From assembly GCF_011395035.1 (NCBI RefSeq), contig NZ_CP024768.1:3219979-3283978 (forward strand): a stretch of 64,000 nt of DNA. The letters run 5' to 3'. The notes below the pieces were generated by a model. It did no database searches. It saw nothing but the letters and a program-made list of their open reading frames with translations, and had not been told where the DNA came from. This stretch comes from Pantoea cypripedii (GTDB lineage: Bacteria; Pseudomonadota; Gammaproteobacteria; Enterobacterales; Enterobacteriaceae). The position numbers were made by a program, and so were the translations under genes. Position 1 is the first letter of the stretch. Every line of letters begins with the position of its first letter. This document shows, piece after piece, positions 17,815 to 27,446 of this stretch.

Positions 17815-19146
17815 CTACTCTTTAAAATCACTGGCGTCCAGTTCATGGCGCGACAGCAGCTTATAAAACTCGGTGCGGTTACGTCCAGCCAGACGCGCAG
17901 CATTGGTCACATTTCCTTTGGTCATTTGCAGCAGCTTACGCAGATAGTTCAGCTCAAACTGATTGCGGGCTTCGACAAAGGTCGGCAGCGCGGTGTTCTC
18001 ACCCGCCAGTGCCTGTTCAACCAGCGCATCACCAATCACCGGTGAAGTACTCAGCGCCACGCACTGCTCAATGACGTTCACCAGTTGACGCACATTACCC
18101 GGCCAGCTGGCTCCCACCAACCTTTTCATGGCATCTACCGAAAAACTGCGCACAAAGGGTTTATGACGATCGGCAGACTGACGCAGCAAATGGTTCGCCA
18201 GCAGGGGAATATCTTCGGCACGTTCATGCAGCGCCGGGATCTTCAGGTTCACCACGTTGAGGCGATAGTAAAGATCTTCGCGAAAGCTTTTCTTTTCCAT
18301 CGCTTTGGGCAAATCGCGGTGGGTGGCAGAAATGATGCGCACATTGATGCTGACATCATGATTACTGCCGAGCGGGCGAACCTTGCGTTCCTGTAGCACG
18401 CGCAGCAGCTTCACCTGCAGCGCCTGTGGCATATCGCCAATCTCATCGAGGAATAGCGTGCCGCCCTCCGCCGCCTGAAACAACCCCTCGCGAGCACTCA
18501 CCGCACCGGTAAACGCCCCTTTGGCGTGACCGAAAAGCTCAGACTCCAGCAACTGCTCCGGTAACGCGCCACAGTTGATGGCGATAAAAGGTTTACTGGC
18601 GCGTGGGCTGGCGGCATGAATCGCCTGCGCCAGCACCTCTTTACCGGTGCCACTCTGGCCGTTAATCAACACACTGACGTCGGATTGCGCCACCATATGC
18701 GCCTGTTCCAGCAGCCGTAACATCAGCGGGTTGCGCGTAACGATAGATTCGCGCCAGCCATCATCGGTTTCGGGCGCACGTAGCGCCAGAGCCTCATCAA
18801 TCGCTTTGTATAACGCATCGCGATCTACCGGTTTGGTAAGAAAGCTGAATACGCCCTGCTGGGTGGCAGAGACGGCTTCCGGGATCGAACCATGCGCAGT
18901 CAGAATGATCACCGGCAGGCCCGCGTGGCGTTTCTGAATTTCGCCAAACAACGCCAGACCGTCCATCTCATCCATCCGCAGGTCGCTGACCACCAGATCA
19001 ACCTTCTCTTTTTGCAGATGACGTAAGGCTTCCGGCCCGCTGGCCGCTGTCGCGACCTGATAGCCTTCACTGCTGAGACGCATGCCCAGCAGCTTCAGCA
19101 AGCTCGGATCATCATCCACCAGCAATAATCGTGCGGCCTGTTTCAT
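17815..19146 (-). CDS. glrR: Response regulator GlrR, sigma54 activator
   Basis: 443 residues: receiver domain (1-120) with phosphoacceptor Asp in VVSDLRMDEMD near residue 56; AAA+ sigma54-interaction domain (about 135-365) with Walker A GQSGTGKE, the sigma54-contact GAFTGA loop and Walker B GGTLFLDEIGD; C-terminal Fis-type helix-turn-helix (about 400-440). Partner of GlrK and GlrG. It activates glmY transcription with sigma54; matching TGTC-N10-GACA sites are found upstream of glmY in this window. Overlaps glrG by one base. Confidence 0.96.
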   Translation of the reverse strand: MKQAARLLLVDDDPSLLKLLGMRLSSEGYQVATAASGPEALRHLQKEKVDLVVSDLRMDEMDGLALFGEIQKRHAGLPVIILTAHGSIPEAVSATQQGVFSFLTKPVDRDALYKAIDEALALRAPETDDGWRESIVTRNPLMLRLLEQAHMVAQSDVSVLINGQSGTGKEVLAQAIHAASPRASKPFIAINCGALPEQLLESELFGHAKGAFTGAVSAREGLFQAAEGGTLFLDEIGDMPQALQVKLLRVLQERKVRPLGSNHDVSINVRIISATHRDLPKAMEKKSFREDLYYRLNVVNLKIPALHERAEDIPLLANHLLRQSADRHKPFVRSFSVDAMKRLVGASWPGNVRQLVNVIEQCVALSTSPVIGDALVEQALAGENTALPTFVEARNQFELNYLRKLLQMTKGNVTNAARLAGRNRTEFYKLLSRHELDASDFKE

Positions 19147-19820
19147 TATGGCTGCTCCTCATTCGCCGTACCGCTGGCACTGCGCGACGTATCGCTGCTG
19201 TCGGGCGCTTTGCGCGAGGACAGCTGACGCTCGATATCCGTCAGGCGCTCCAGCTTATGCTGCATATCCGCCAGCGAGGTACGTAGCGTGCGTTGCTGCT
19301 GGCGCAGGCTATCCAGCTCGGAATCGGTACTTTGCTGTAGCCGCGCGTAACGGCCACGTGCTTCGCTCAGTTCAAGCTGAGCGGCCTGATTACTCCGCCA
19401 CAACTGAATCAGCGGGCGGACTGCCGCCGGAAACGTCGTGCTGTAGCCATCCAGCGCCTCAACATAGTCGCGGCGCTCCTGCGGCGTCACGTTACCGTTA
19501 GCCAGCAATATGCCCTGCTTAAAGGCACGTGACCAGCCCTGCACCGGCCAGCGGCGTGCTTCCGCCCGGGCTTCAGCCGGTGACAGACGCTCGGCACAAT
19601 CAATCGCTCGCTGCCAATACAATGGGTTGCTCATGGCAGCCGGGTACTCAATTTGCCAGACATTGCCGCAATCCGTCGCCAGATAGTCCGGCAGACGTAC
19701 CTGTGGCTCCGGCTGAATGTTGTCGTCTCTGAGGGCGCTGTCTGTAGAAGGTGCATGGCAGCCCGCAAGGCTGAATACCAGCAGGCTACCGGCAAATATT
19801 TTTTTGAGGGATAAATTCAT
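19146..19820 (-). CDS. glrG: GlrG/QseG outer-membrane lipoprotein of the GlrKR system
   Basis: 224 residues with a lipoprotein signal ending LVFSLAGC (Cys21). The middle contains WPVQGWSRAFKQGILLA and the C-terminal half a coiled coil (about residues 130-205: ELSEARGRYARLQQ..LRTSLADMQHKLERL). In E. coli QseG interacts with the kinase GlrK and modulates its activity. It lies between glrK and glrR in one operon, with the same order as E. coli, four bases from glrK and overlapping glrR by one. Sequence outside the lipobox and coiled coil is variable. Confidence 0.88.
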   Translation of the reverse strand: MNLSLKKIFAGSLLVFSLAGCHAPSTDSALRDDNIQPEPQVRLPDYLATDCGNVWQIEYPAAMSNPLYWQRAIDCAERLSPAEARAEARRWPVQGWSRAFKQGILLANGNVTPQERRDYVEALDGYSTTFPAAVRPLIQLWRSNQAAQLELSEARGRYARLQQSTDSELDSLRQQQRTLRTSLADMQHKLERLTDIERQLSSRKAPDSSDTSRSASGTANEEQP

Positions 19821-19823
19821 TGA

Positions 19824-21251
19824 TCAGGCATTCCCGGCGGTGGTAGTCAAAATGATACGAAAACAGACATCCGCGTCCTTGTGTGTCACCAACTGCAAAT
19901 CGCCTTGCATCCTGCGCAGGCAATCTTTGGCGATGCTTAAACCCAGTCCACTGCCTTTCACCGGCCCCTTGCGTTGTTGGCTGCCCTGATAAAAAGGCTC
20001 AAAGATCATCGCCTGCTCTTCAGCCGGAATCGGTGTGCCGGTGTTTGCCACCTCAATCCACACCTCATTGCCCTTCTGCTGACTGTGCAGCCAGATGTTA
20101 CCGGATTCGCTACCGTAGTTCACGGCGTTCGAATAAAGGTTATCGATCACCCGTTGCAGCAAGGTGGCTTCAGCCAGACAGTGGTTGACCTGTAAATCCA
20201 CATGGGTGCTCATCTGGCGCGCATGGGCTGGCAGCGAATGCGATTTCACCACCGTATCGACGATAGTATCCAGCGTCACAACATCCAGCGCCATCGGGCC
20301 ATCAGCCAGTTTGCGGTTGTAATCCAGCAACTGCTCGATCAAACGCTGCAAATGACGGCTGCTGGTATCCAGAATCGCCACCACTTCCTGCTGCTCGCTA
20401 TTCAGTGGACCCGCCACCTGATCGGCTAACAATTCGGTGCCTTCGCGCAGGCTGGCAAGTGGCGTTTTCAGCTCATGGGAAAGATGGCGTAAAAACTCGT
20501 GGCGTTGCGCTTCCAGCCAGCTCAGGCGTTCACTCAGCCAGACAATACGTTTGCCGAGCGAGCGAATCTCACGCGGACCACGGAAGCTGATACTGTCCCC
20601 CAGCGCCTTGCCTTCACCCAGCCGGTTGATCATCCGCTCCACCCGCTTCACCGGCCCGATAATCATGCCGGTAAACAACAGCACCAGCGCCAGACTGATC
20701 AGGAACAATATCAGCGCCTGCCAGCCAAAAAACTGGCCACGATCGGCAATTTCACGCTGCAATTGCAACCCCCGCGAAAACACCACTTCGCGGGTTTCCT
20801 GCACCATTTGCGCATTGGTATCGGAAAAGTGCTCAAGGGCAGTCGATGCCGGTGCGGAGGGATTGCCGCTGGCACATTGCAGCGTTTCCAGCTGCGGCAG
20901 CGTTGCGGCTAACAGTTTGAACGAGGGCAAATCCGGCAGGCTGGCAGCGTGGGTGCTGAGCATCTGACCGTAGTGCGCGCGTTGCGTCTGATAGAGCCGT
21001 GCCAGGCTGTCATCACCTAACACGCAATATTGACGATAGCTACGTTCCAGCTCGATGGCGGTACGCGCCATCGCTTCGCTGCGACGGACATCGGTAAAGG
21101 TGTTGCGATTGGTGTCCGCCGCCTGATTACTCAGCGCCGACAGGCTTTCCCATGCCTGCCACGCCAGCACCAGCAGTGGCAGCAGGACCAGCAGGAACGC
21201 CATCAGCACCAGCTGACGCAGCGAACGGGGAAATAAACGCCATCTCTTCAC
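19824..21251 (-). CDS. glrK: Sensor histidine kinase GlrK (QseE)
   Basis: 475-residue membrane kinase: TM1 near residues 12-32, periplasmic sensor about 33-170, TM2 near 180-202, HAMP about 203-255, phosphoacceptor His in FLRHLSHELKTPLASL near residue 262, and HATPase with the N box DNLYSNAVNYG and G boxes GSGLGLSIAKD. It phosphorylates GlrR and so drives the sRNA GlmY. First gene of glrK-glrG-glrR(-glnB), downstream of glmY, so part of its transcription may be readthrough from the sRNA promoter. Confidence 0.96.
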   Translation of the reverse strand: MKRWRLFPRSLRQLVLMAFLLVLLPLLVLAWQAWESLSALSNQAADTNRNTFTDVRRSEAMARTAIELERSYRQYCVLGDDSLARLYQTQRAHYGQMLSTHAASLPDLPSFKLLAATLPQLETLQCASGNPSAPASTALEHFSDTNAQMVQETREVVFSRGLQLQREIADRGQFFGWQALILFLISLALVLLFTGMIIGPVKRVERMINRLGEGKALGDSISFRGPREIRSLGKRIVWLSERLSWLEAQRHEFLRHLSHELKTPLASLREGTELLADQVAGPLNSEQQEVVAILDTSSRHLQRLIEQLLDYNRKLADGPMALDVVTLDTIVDTVVKSHSLPAHARQMSTHVDLQVNHCLAEATLLQRVIDNLYSNAVNYGSESGNIWLHSQQKGNEVWIEVANTGTPIPAEEQAMIFEPFYQGSQQRKGPVKGSGLGLSIAKDCLRRMQGDLQLVTHKDADVCFRIILTTTAGNA

Positions 21252-21319
21252 AACCGGATTTCCTTAAATTTCTACTGCAGGAATGCTAGCGGAGTCTGAA
21301 AGCGGAAGAAAGCACAGAT

Positions 21320-21540
21320 AAGAAAACGGCAGGCGCGATGGCCTGCCGTTGAGCGTGACGCCGAATGCCTCACGCGGGAATAAGGTGGTGCCTAACTCAA
21401 CGTTACGTCCGATGCTTGATAACGTTGCAAAGCAAGCGATTATCGGTTGGGTGGACGGCAGGCACCGTTTGGTGCGTCATTCAGTTTTTATGAGCTCAAC
21501 CGCAATGCGGGGCAATCATAAGCAGGAGAATGAGCAACGT
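21320..21540 (-). ncRNA. glmY: Small RNA GlmY
   Basis: GlmY sequesters RapZ so that GlmZ is spared and glmS is translated, controlling cell-wall amino-sugar synthesis. Evidence: correct position between purL and glrK; a 5' region reading GCTCATTCTCCTGCTTATG then GCCCC, close to the E. coli GlmY 5' end; a sigma54 promoter plus overlapping sigma70 -10 immediately upstream; and a strong terminator stem AACGGCAGGC/GCCTGCCGTT (21325-21350) followed by TTCTT. Ends are estimated: about 220 bases, somewhat longer than the E. coli primary transcript. Confidence 0.85.
21325..21350 (-). terminator. glmY terminator
   Basis: A perfect ten-base-pair stem AACGGCAGGC/GCCTGCCGTT with a six-base loop, followed on the minus strand by TTCTT. 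Read-through would reach glrK about 70 bases on. Confidence 0.85.
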
Positions 21541-21545
21541 AATGA

Positions 21546-21565
21546 GTATAGCAAACATCGTGCCA
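21546..21565 (-). promoter_or_regulatory. Overlapping sigma54 and sigma70 promoters of glmY
   Basis: Minus strand TGGCAC (21565-21560), five bases, then TTGC (21554-21551): a perfect sigma54 -24/-12 pair. TATACT directly after it overlaps as a sigma70 -10, as reported for E. coli glmY. The expected start is about 21540. Confidence 0.88.
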
Positions 21566-21650
21566 AAAATAAAATAGCGTTAATAATCAGACAAATGCTT
21601 TCTCAGAATGATAACCAGCGCAAAAAATTTACCGTCCGGTCCGAAAAAAC

Positions 21651-21764
21651 TGTCGCTGATTAGCAACGCGTTTTTGAAGGAAAAATTACACCTAATAATA
21701 TCAATGCGTTAAATGTCACCTTTTGGCGACAGGCTAACCGTAGCGGTGTCGCTGTTTTCCGACA
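21651..21764. promoter_or_regulatory. GlrR activator sites upstream of glmY
   Basis: Two exact TGTC-N10-GACA sites lie at 21714-21731 and 21747-21764, and a degenerate third (TGTC-N10-AACG) at 21651-21668. This is the GlrR consensus and the same three-site layout described for E. coli, about 110-225 bases upstream of the glmY start. The 21747 copy is also a hairpin. Confidence 0.85.
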
Positions 21765-21768
21765 CCAT

Positions 21769-21796
21769 AAAAAAGGGGTGTCCTGATGGACACCCC
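21769..21796 (-). terminator. purL terminator
   Basis: Stem GGGGTGTCC/GGACACCCC (21775-21796) with a four-base loop, followed on the minus strand by six T. Separates purL from the GlrR sites of glmY. Confidence 0.92.
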
Positions 21797-21825
21797 TGAT
21801 GCGCGATAAATCGCTCCGGGTACGT

Positions 21826-24800
21826 TTAACCCAACTGCTTACGCGCGTTGCGGAAAATACGCATCCATGGGCTGTCTTCGCCCCACTCTGCCGGGTGCCA
21901 GGAGTTGCTCACGGTACGGAACACGCGCTCCGGGTGCGGCATCATAATGGTCACGCGACCGCTTTCGTTGGTGACAGCGGTGATACCGTTCGGGGAACCG
22001 TTCGGGTTGGCCGGGTAAGTCTCGGTCACCTTACCGAAGTTGTCCACGAAGCGCAGTGCCACCAGACCTTTGCTTTCCAGCGCCGCCAGATGCGCACCAT
22101 CACGCACTTCAACAAAGCCTTCGCCGTGTGACACAGCGATCGGCATATGCGAACCGGCCATGCCGTCCAGCAGCAGCGACGGGCTGGCGGCCACTTCCAC
22201 CAGGCTGAAGCGCGCTTCAAAACGTTCTGACTGGTTACGCACAAAGCGCGGCCACAGTTCGCTGCCCGGTACCAGCTCACGCAGGTTGGACATCATCTGG
22301 CAGCCGTTACATACGCCCAACGCCAGCGTCTGCGGACGGTGGAAGAAGTTTTCGAACTCATCACGCACGCGGCTGTTGAACAGGATGGATTTTGCCCAGC
22401 CTTCACCCGCGCCCAATACGTCTCCGTAGGAGAAGCCACCACAGGCAACCAGCGCATGGAACTCTTCCAGACCGCGACGGCCCGCCAGCAGGTCGCTCAT
22501 ATGCACATCGACCGCGGTGAAACCTGCACGATGGAAGGCTGCCGCCATTTCAACGTGGGAGTTGACGCCCTGCTCACGCAGCACCGCCACGCGCGGACGC
22601 GCACCGGTCGCGATCATCGGCGCAGCCACGTCTTCCTCCGGTTTGAAGGTCAGGTGGACATTCAGGCCAGGATCGTTGTCATTTTTCTTCGCTTCATGTT
22701 CCTGATCGGCACAGGCCGGGTTATCACGCAGACGCTGCATCTGCCAGGTGGTTTCTGCCCACCAGGTACGCAGCGTGGTACGGCTTTCGCTGTACACCGC
22801 ATGCTCGCCAGAACGAATCACAAAGCGATCGCCTGGCTGCGCCTGACCAATCACATGGACATTGGTCATCAGGCCATGATCAGCGAAAGTCTTCAGCACC
22901 GCATCACGGTCAGCAGCGTTGATTTGCATCACTGCGCCCAGCTCTTCGGTAAACAGCGCCGCCAGTGCATCACTACCCAGCGCCGCGATGTCGGCTTCGA
23001 TACCGCAATGTCCGGTAAACGCCATCTCAGCCAGCGTGACCAGCAGGCCGCCATCGGAACGGTCATGGTAGGCCAGCAGTTTCTGCTCAGCCACCAGCGC
23101 CTGGATAGCGTTAAAGAAACCAGCCAGCTGACCCGCGTCACGCACGTCCGCCGGTTTGTCACCCAGTTGGCGATAGACCTGGGACAGCGCCGTTGCACCA
23201 AGCGTATTTGCGCCATTGCCCAGATCCACCAGCAGCAGCAGGTTGTCTTTGTCAGCCTGCAATTCTGGCGTCACGGTACGGCGCACGTCTTCCACGCGGG
23301 CAAAGGCGGTGATGACCAGCGATAACGGTGATGTCATTTCGCGCTGCTCATTCCCCTGCTGCCAGCGGGTTTTCATCGACATGGAGTCTTTACCCACCGG
23401 GATGGTAATACCCAGTGCCGGGCAAAGTTCTTCGCCAACCGCTTTCACGGCTTCATACAGACCGGCATCTTCACCCGGGTGACCGGCTGCCGCCATCCAG
23501 TTCGCGGACAGCTTCACGCGTGTCAGTGGGCCAATGGCCGTTGCTGCCAGGTTGGTCAGGGCTTCACCCACCGCCAGGCGGCCTGACGCGGCGAAGTCGA
23601 GCAATGCTACTGGCGCGCGTTCGCCCAGTGAGAAGGCTTCGCCGTAGTAGCTATCGAGGCTGGCGGTCGTCACTGCACAGTTGGCAACCGGAATCTGCCA
23701 CGGTCCGACCATCTGGTCACGTGCCACCATGCCGGTTACGGTACGGTCACCGATGGTGACGAGGAAGGTTTTCTCTGCCACCGTCGGCAGATGCAGTACA
23801 CGGTTTACCGCGTCAGCAAGGGTGATGCCGTCGCGCTGCAACATCTCACCTTTCGCCTGCTGACTGACCACATCACGCGTCATCTTCGGCGTTTTGCCCA
23901 GCAGCACATCCAGCGGCATGTCGATCGGTTTGTTGTCGAAATGGCTATCCGCCAGGCTCAGATGCTGTTCTTCGGTGGCTTCACCAATCACCGCATAAGG
24001 TGCGCGCTCACGCTGACACAGTTCATCGAACAGCGCCAGTTTGTCCGGCGCAACCGCCAGCACATAACGTTCCTGCGATTCGTTACACCACACTTCCAGC
24101 GGGCTCATGCCTGGCTCATCGCTCAGCACGTCACGCAGATTGAAGCGACCACCACGGCCACCGTCGCTGACCAGCTCCGGCATCGCGTTAGACAGGCCGC
24201 CCGCGCCCACGTCATGAATAAACAGAATCGGGTTAGCTTCGCCCAGCTGCCAGCAGCGATCGATCACTTCCTGGCAACGACGTTCCATTTCCGGGTTGTC
24301 ACGCTGTACTGAGGCAAAATCGAGGTCAGCATCAGACTGGCCCGAAGCCATGGATGAGGCTGCACCGCCACCGAGGCCGATGTTCATTGCCGGGCCACCC
24401 AGCACGATCAGCTTGGCACCCACCACAATTTCGCCTTTCTGCACGTGATCGGCACGGATGTTACCGATGCCGCCCGCCAGCATGATCGGTTTGTGATAGC
24501 CACGCAGTTCTTCACCGTTGTGACTGTTTACGCGTTCTTCATAAGTACGGAAGTAGCCGTTCAGTGCCGGACGACCAAATTCGTTATTGAACGCCGCGCC
24601 ACCCAGCGGGCCTTCGGTCATGATGTCCAGCGCCGTTACGATACGGTCCGGCTTACCGAAGTCTTCTTCCCATGGCTGTTCAAAGCCTGGAATACGCAGG
24701 TTGGAAACCGAGAAGCCCACCAGACCCGCTTTAGGTTTGGCACCCCGTCCGGTTGCGCCTTCGTCACGGATTTCACCACCGGAACCGGTCGCAGCACCTG

Positions 24801-25716
24801 GCCACGGAGAAATTGCCGTTGGGTGGTTATGGGTTTCGACTTTCATCAGGATATGCGCAGCTTCCTGATGGAAATCATATTCGCCTTTTTCGGCATCGGC
24901 GTAGTAACGGCCAACTTCAGAACCTTCCATCACCGCCGCGTTGTCTTTATAGGCAGACAGCACATGGTCGGGCGTTTGTTCGAAGGTGTTTTTGATCATT
25001 TTAAACAGCGACTTCGGCTGTTTTTCACCGTCGATAATCCAGTCGGCGTTGAAAATTTTGTGACGGCAATGCTCAGAGTTCGCCTGGGCGAACATATAGA
25101 GTTCAATGTCGTTCGGGTTGCGACCAAGCCCAGTGAAGGCGTTCAGCAGGTAGTCGATTTCGTCATCGGCCAATGCCAGACCCAGCGTGGTGTTAGCCTG
25201 TTCCAGCGCCTGACGGCCCCCGCCCAGCACATCAACGCTTTTCAGCGGCTGCGGCTCATGATGAGAAAAAAGTTGCTGCGCATCATTAAGATCGGCGAAT
25301 ACCGTTTCCATCATGCGGTCATGCAGCAGGCTGGCAAGGGTTTGCCACTGCGCTTCGGTCAGTTGCGGTGCCTGGACATAGAACGCCATACCACGTTCCA
25401 GACGACGCACCTGCGGCAGGTCGCAGTTGTGGGCGATGTCGGTCGCTTTGGAAGACCAGGGTGAAATGGTACCTGGACGCGGCGTCACCAGCAACAGACG
25501 CCCTTGTGGCGCATGTTCGGCGAGAGACGGACCGTATTTCAGCAAGCGTTGCAGGCGGGCTTTTTCGTCCGCACTCAATGGCGCGCTGACATCGGCAAAA
25601 TGGACGTACTCGGCGTAAATATCACTCACCGGCAGATGAGCGTCCTGAAAGCGGGTCAGCAGTTTGTTTACACGAAATGCCGACAGGGCGGGCGAACCAC
25701 GCAGAATTTCCATCAT
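21826..25716 (-). CDS. purL: Phosphoribosylformylglycinamidine synthase
   Basis: 1296-residue large-type PurL, the fourth step of purine synthesis: FGAR plus glutamine and ATP to FGAM. Order: N-terminal PurS-like domain, linker, two AIR-synthase-type halves (KVETHNHPTAISPWPGAATGSGGE near residue 292; the second half near 620-1000), and a C-terminal glutaminase with nucleophile Cys in ALGVCNGCQMM near 1135 and His/Glu in the PHPER region near 1260. The start MMEILRGSPALSAF matches E. coli. A PurR site lies about 90 bases upstream. The longest gene of the window. Confidence 0.98.
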   Translation of the reverse strand: MMEILRGSPALSAFRVNKLLTRFQDAHLPVSDIYAEYVHFADVSAPLSADEKARLQRLLKYGPSLAEHAPQGRLLLVTPRPGTISPWSSKATDIAHNCDLPQVRRLERGMAFYVQAPQLTEAQWQTLASLLHDRMMETVFADLNDAQQLFSHHEPQPLKSVDVLGGGRQALEQANTTLGLALADDEIDYLLNAFTGLGRNPNDIELYMFAQANSEHCRHKIFNADWIIDGEKQPKSLFKMIKNTFEQTPDHVLSAYKDNAAVMEGSEVGRYYADAEKGEYDFHQEAAHILMKVETHNHPTAISPWPGAATGSGGEIRDEGATGRGAKPKAGLVGFSVSNLRIPGFEQPWEEDFGKPDRIVTALDIMTEGPLGGAAFNNEFGRPALNGYFRTYEERVNSHNGEELRGYHKPIMLAGGIGNIRADHVQKGEIVVGAKLIVLGGPAMNIGLGGGAASSMASGQSDADLDFASVQRDNPEMERRCQEVIDRCWQLGEANPILFIHDVGAGGLSNAMPELVSDGGRGGRFNLRDVLSDEPGMSPLEVWCNESQERYVLAVAPDKLALFDELCQRERAPYAVIGEATEEQHLSLADSHFDNKPIDMPLDVLLGKTPKMTRDVVSQQAKGEMLQRDGITLADAVNRVLHLPTVAEKTFLVTIGDRTVTGMVARDQMVGPWQIPVANCAVTTASLDSYYGEAFSLGERAPVALLDFAASGRLAVGEALTNLAATAIGPLTRVKLSANWMAAAGHPGEDAGLYEAVKAVGEELCPALGITIPVGKDSMSMKTRWQQGNEQREMTSPLSLVITAFARVEDVRRTVTPELQADKDNLLLLVDLGNGANTLGATALSQVYRQLGDKPADVRDAGQLAGFFNAIQALVAEQKLLAYHDRSDGGLLVTLAEMAFTGHCGIEADIAALGSDALAALFTEELGAVMQINAADRDAVLKTFADHGLMTNVHVIGQAQPGDRFVIRSGEHAVYSESRTTLRTWWAETTWQMQRLRDNPACADQEHEAKKNDNDPGLNVHLTFKPEEDVAAPMIATGARPRVAVLREQGVNSHVEMAAAFHRAGFTAVDVHMSDLLAGRRGLEEFHALVACGGFSYGDVLGAGEGWAKSILFNSRVRDEFENFFHRPQTLALGVCNGCQMMSNLRELVPGSELWPRFVRNQSERFEARFSLVEVAASPSLLLDGMAGSHMPIAVSHGEGFVEVRDGAHLAALESKGLVALRFVDNFGKVTETYPANPNGSPNGITAVTNESGRVTIMMPHPERVFRTVSNSWHPAEWGEDSPWMRIFRNARKQLG

Positions 25717-25782
25717 TAAAGATCTCTCGTCTTCGAAGCGCCGGGCGACGCTTCATTGGGCGCAACAGGGAAAACGGGGCGT

Positions 25783-25788
25783 ATTATA
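25783..25788 (-). promoter_or_regulatory. -10 element of the purL promoter
   Basis: On the minus strand TATAAT (25788-25783) lies about 67 bases upstream of the purL start, immediately downstream of the PurR site. The -35 is unclear and overlaps the region next to the operator. Confidence 0.65.
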
Positions 25789-25805
25789 GAGAAACAGCAC
25801 CGGTT

Positions 25806-25821
25806 ACGAAACCGTTTGCGC
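25806..25821. promoter_or_regulatory. PurR operator of purL
   Basis: ACGAAACCGTTTGCGC matches the PurR consensus in reverse orientation (ACGAAANCGTTTGCGT) at nearly every position. It sits just upstream of the purL -10 and so overlaps the RNA polymerase site. Confidence 0.85.
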
Positions 25822-25985
25822 AGAATTTATAGGCATCAGGATTTGCCTGAATTTTGCGCAAATCTTGCTATATAAGTTGCTCCGGCTCGCTTTGTTGCGC
25901 AAAATGCCCTTCGCTCTGGGAGTTCATACAAGATCAATACTGCCTTTTAAAGACAGAGGCCTTAGAGCCAGCGAGAGACAACTAT

Positions 25986-27446
25986 TTGAAACGCCTGAAA
26001 TTAAACTATCTGCTTATCGGTCTGATCACCGTGCTACTTGCGCTGGCACTGTGGCCGTCGATCCCCTGGTATGGGGGTGGCAAAGACGCGATATCGCAGA
26101 TCAAATCACGGGGAGTACTGCGCATCAGTACCGTAAACTCCCCGCTGACGTACTACACCATCAACAATGCACCAGCCGGTATGGATTACGAGCTGGCAAA
26201 GCGCTTCGCCGATTATCTTGGCGTCAAACTCCAGGTAACGGTGCGTCCGAACCTCGGTGACCTGTTTGACGATCTTGATGATGGTAAGGCAGATTTGCTG
26301 GCGGCGGGCCTGATCTACAACAACGATCGCATTGCCCGTTATCAGACCGGGCCGAGTTATTACTCGGTATCGCAACAGCTGGTGTATCGCATTGATAAGC
26401 CGCGGCCCAAAAACCTCGGTGATCTGAAAGGCCGCCTGATTGTGCAGTCCGGTTCTGCGTACCTGTCAACTTTACGTTCCGCAAAAACCGGAAACTATCC
26501 TGATCTCGACTGGTCTATCGCGACCGACCAGGGGCAAAAAGCACTGCTGGAAGCGGTGGCGGACGGCAAGCTGGACTACACCGTGGGGGATTCTGTCACC
26601 ATTGGCCTGCTGCAACGCATCCACCCGCAGCTGGCGGTGGCCTTTGATATCACCGATGAAGAACCCGTCACCTGGTATCTGCCGCGCAATGAAGAAGATG
26701 ACAGCCTGAATGCGGCGATGCTCGACTTCTATAGCCAGATGAGTGAAGAAGGCACCATGGCGCGGCTGGAGGAGAAGTATCTCGGCCATGTCGGCACATT
26801 TGATTACGTCGATACCCGTACCTTCCTGCGCGCCATCGACAATACCCTGCCGGATATCAAGCCGTTATTCGAGAAGTATGCCGCCAGCATCGACTGGCGT
26901 CTGCTGGCGGCGATCTCTTATCAGGAGTCGCACTGGAATCCGCAGGCAACTTCACCCACTGGCGTGCGCGGTATGATGATGCTGACGCGTAACACTGCCG
27001 ATAGCCTTGACGTTGCCGATCGTCTCGATCCTGAACAAAGTATTCGCGGTGGCAGCGAATACCTGCAACGCATGGTGGAAAAAGTGCCAGAGACCATCCC
27101 GGAAGATGAACGTATCTGGTTTGCACTGGCCGCCTATAACATGGGCTATGCCCACATGCTGGACGCACGTAAGCTGACAGCCAAACAAGGTGGCAATCCC
27201 GATAGCTGGGCCGATGTGAAGCTGCGTTTACCGATGCTCAGTCAAAAACGCTACTACGCGCAAACCACTTATGGCTTTGCGCGTGGCCATGAGGCGTATA
27301 ACTACGTGGAAAATATCCGTAAGTATCAGATTAGTTTGGTGGGATATTTACAGGAGCAGGACAAACGGCTGGCGCAGCAGTCAGCCATGGAAGCGGAACT
27401 GGGAGCCGGTTACCCCGCTGTCGAACCGAAAATTGCGATGAATTAA
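25986..27446 (+). CDS. mltF: Membrane-bound lytic murein transglycosylase F
   Basis: 486 residues (E. coli 518; the C-terminal tail is shorter here). It has an N-terminal membrane anchor (LNYLLIGLITVLLALALW), a family 3 solute-binding-like regulatory domain (about 40-265), and a lysozyme-like transglycosylase domain with the catalytic Glu in ISYQESHWNPQ near residue 311 and the GVRGMMMLT motif. It cuts peptidoglycan to 1,6-anhydromuropeptides. I chose TTG at 25986 (KRLKLNYLLIG), which places the anchor at the N-terminus as in E. coli; an upstream in-frame ATG at 25854 would add an atypical 44-residue extension. Divergent from purL; its 3' end overlaps tadA by four bases. Confidence 0.93.
   Translation: MKRLKLNYLLIGLITVLLALALWPSIPWYGGGKDAISQIKSRGVLRISTVNSPLTYYTINNAPAGMDYELAKRFADYLGVKLQVTVRPNLGDLFDDLDDGKADLLAAGLIYNNDRIARYQTGPSYYSVSQQLVYRIDKPRPKNLGDLKGRLIVQSGSAYLSTLRSAKTGNYPDLDWSIATDQGQKALLEAVADGKLDYTVGDSVTIGLLQRIHPQLAVAFDITDEEPVTWYLPRNEEDDSLNAAMLDFYSQMSEEGTMARLEEKYLGHVGTFDYVDTRTFLRAIDNTLPDIKPLFEKYAASIDWRLLAAISYQESHWNPQATSPTGVRGMMMLTRNTADSLDVADRLDPEQSIRGGSEYLQRMVEKVPETIPEDERIWFALAAYNMGYAHMLDARKLTAKQGGNPDSWADVKLRLPMLSQKRYYAQTTYGFARGHEAYNYVENIRKYQISLVGYLQEQDKRLAQQSAMEAELGAGYPAVEPKIAMN

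Noticed and set aside
24445..25464. Long open frame (339 codons) on the plus strand inside purL, and a similar one at 22339-23325
   Set aside because: Antisense to purL, which is complete and conserved; long antisense frames are common in GC-rich coding sequence and these show no known motif.
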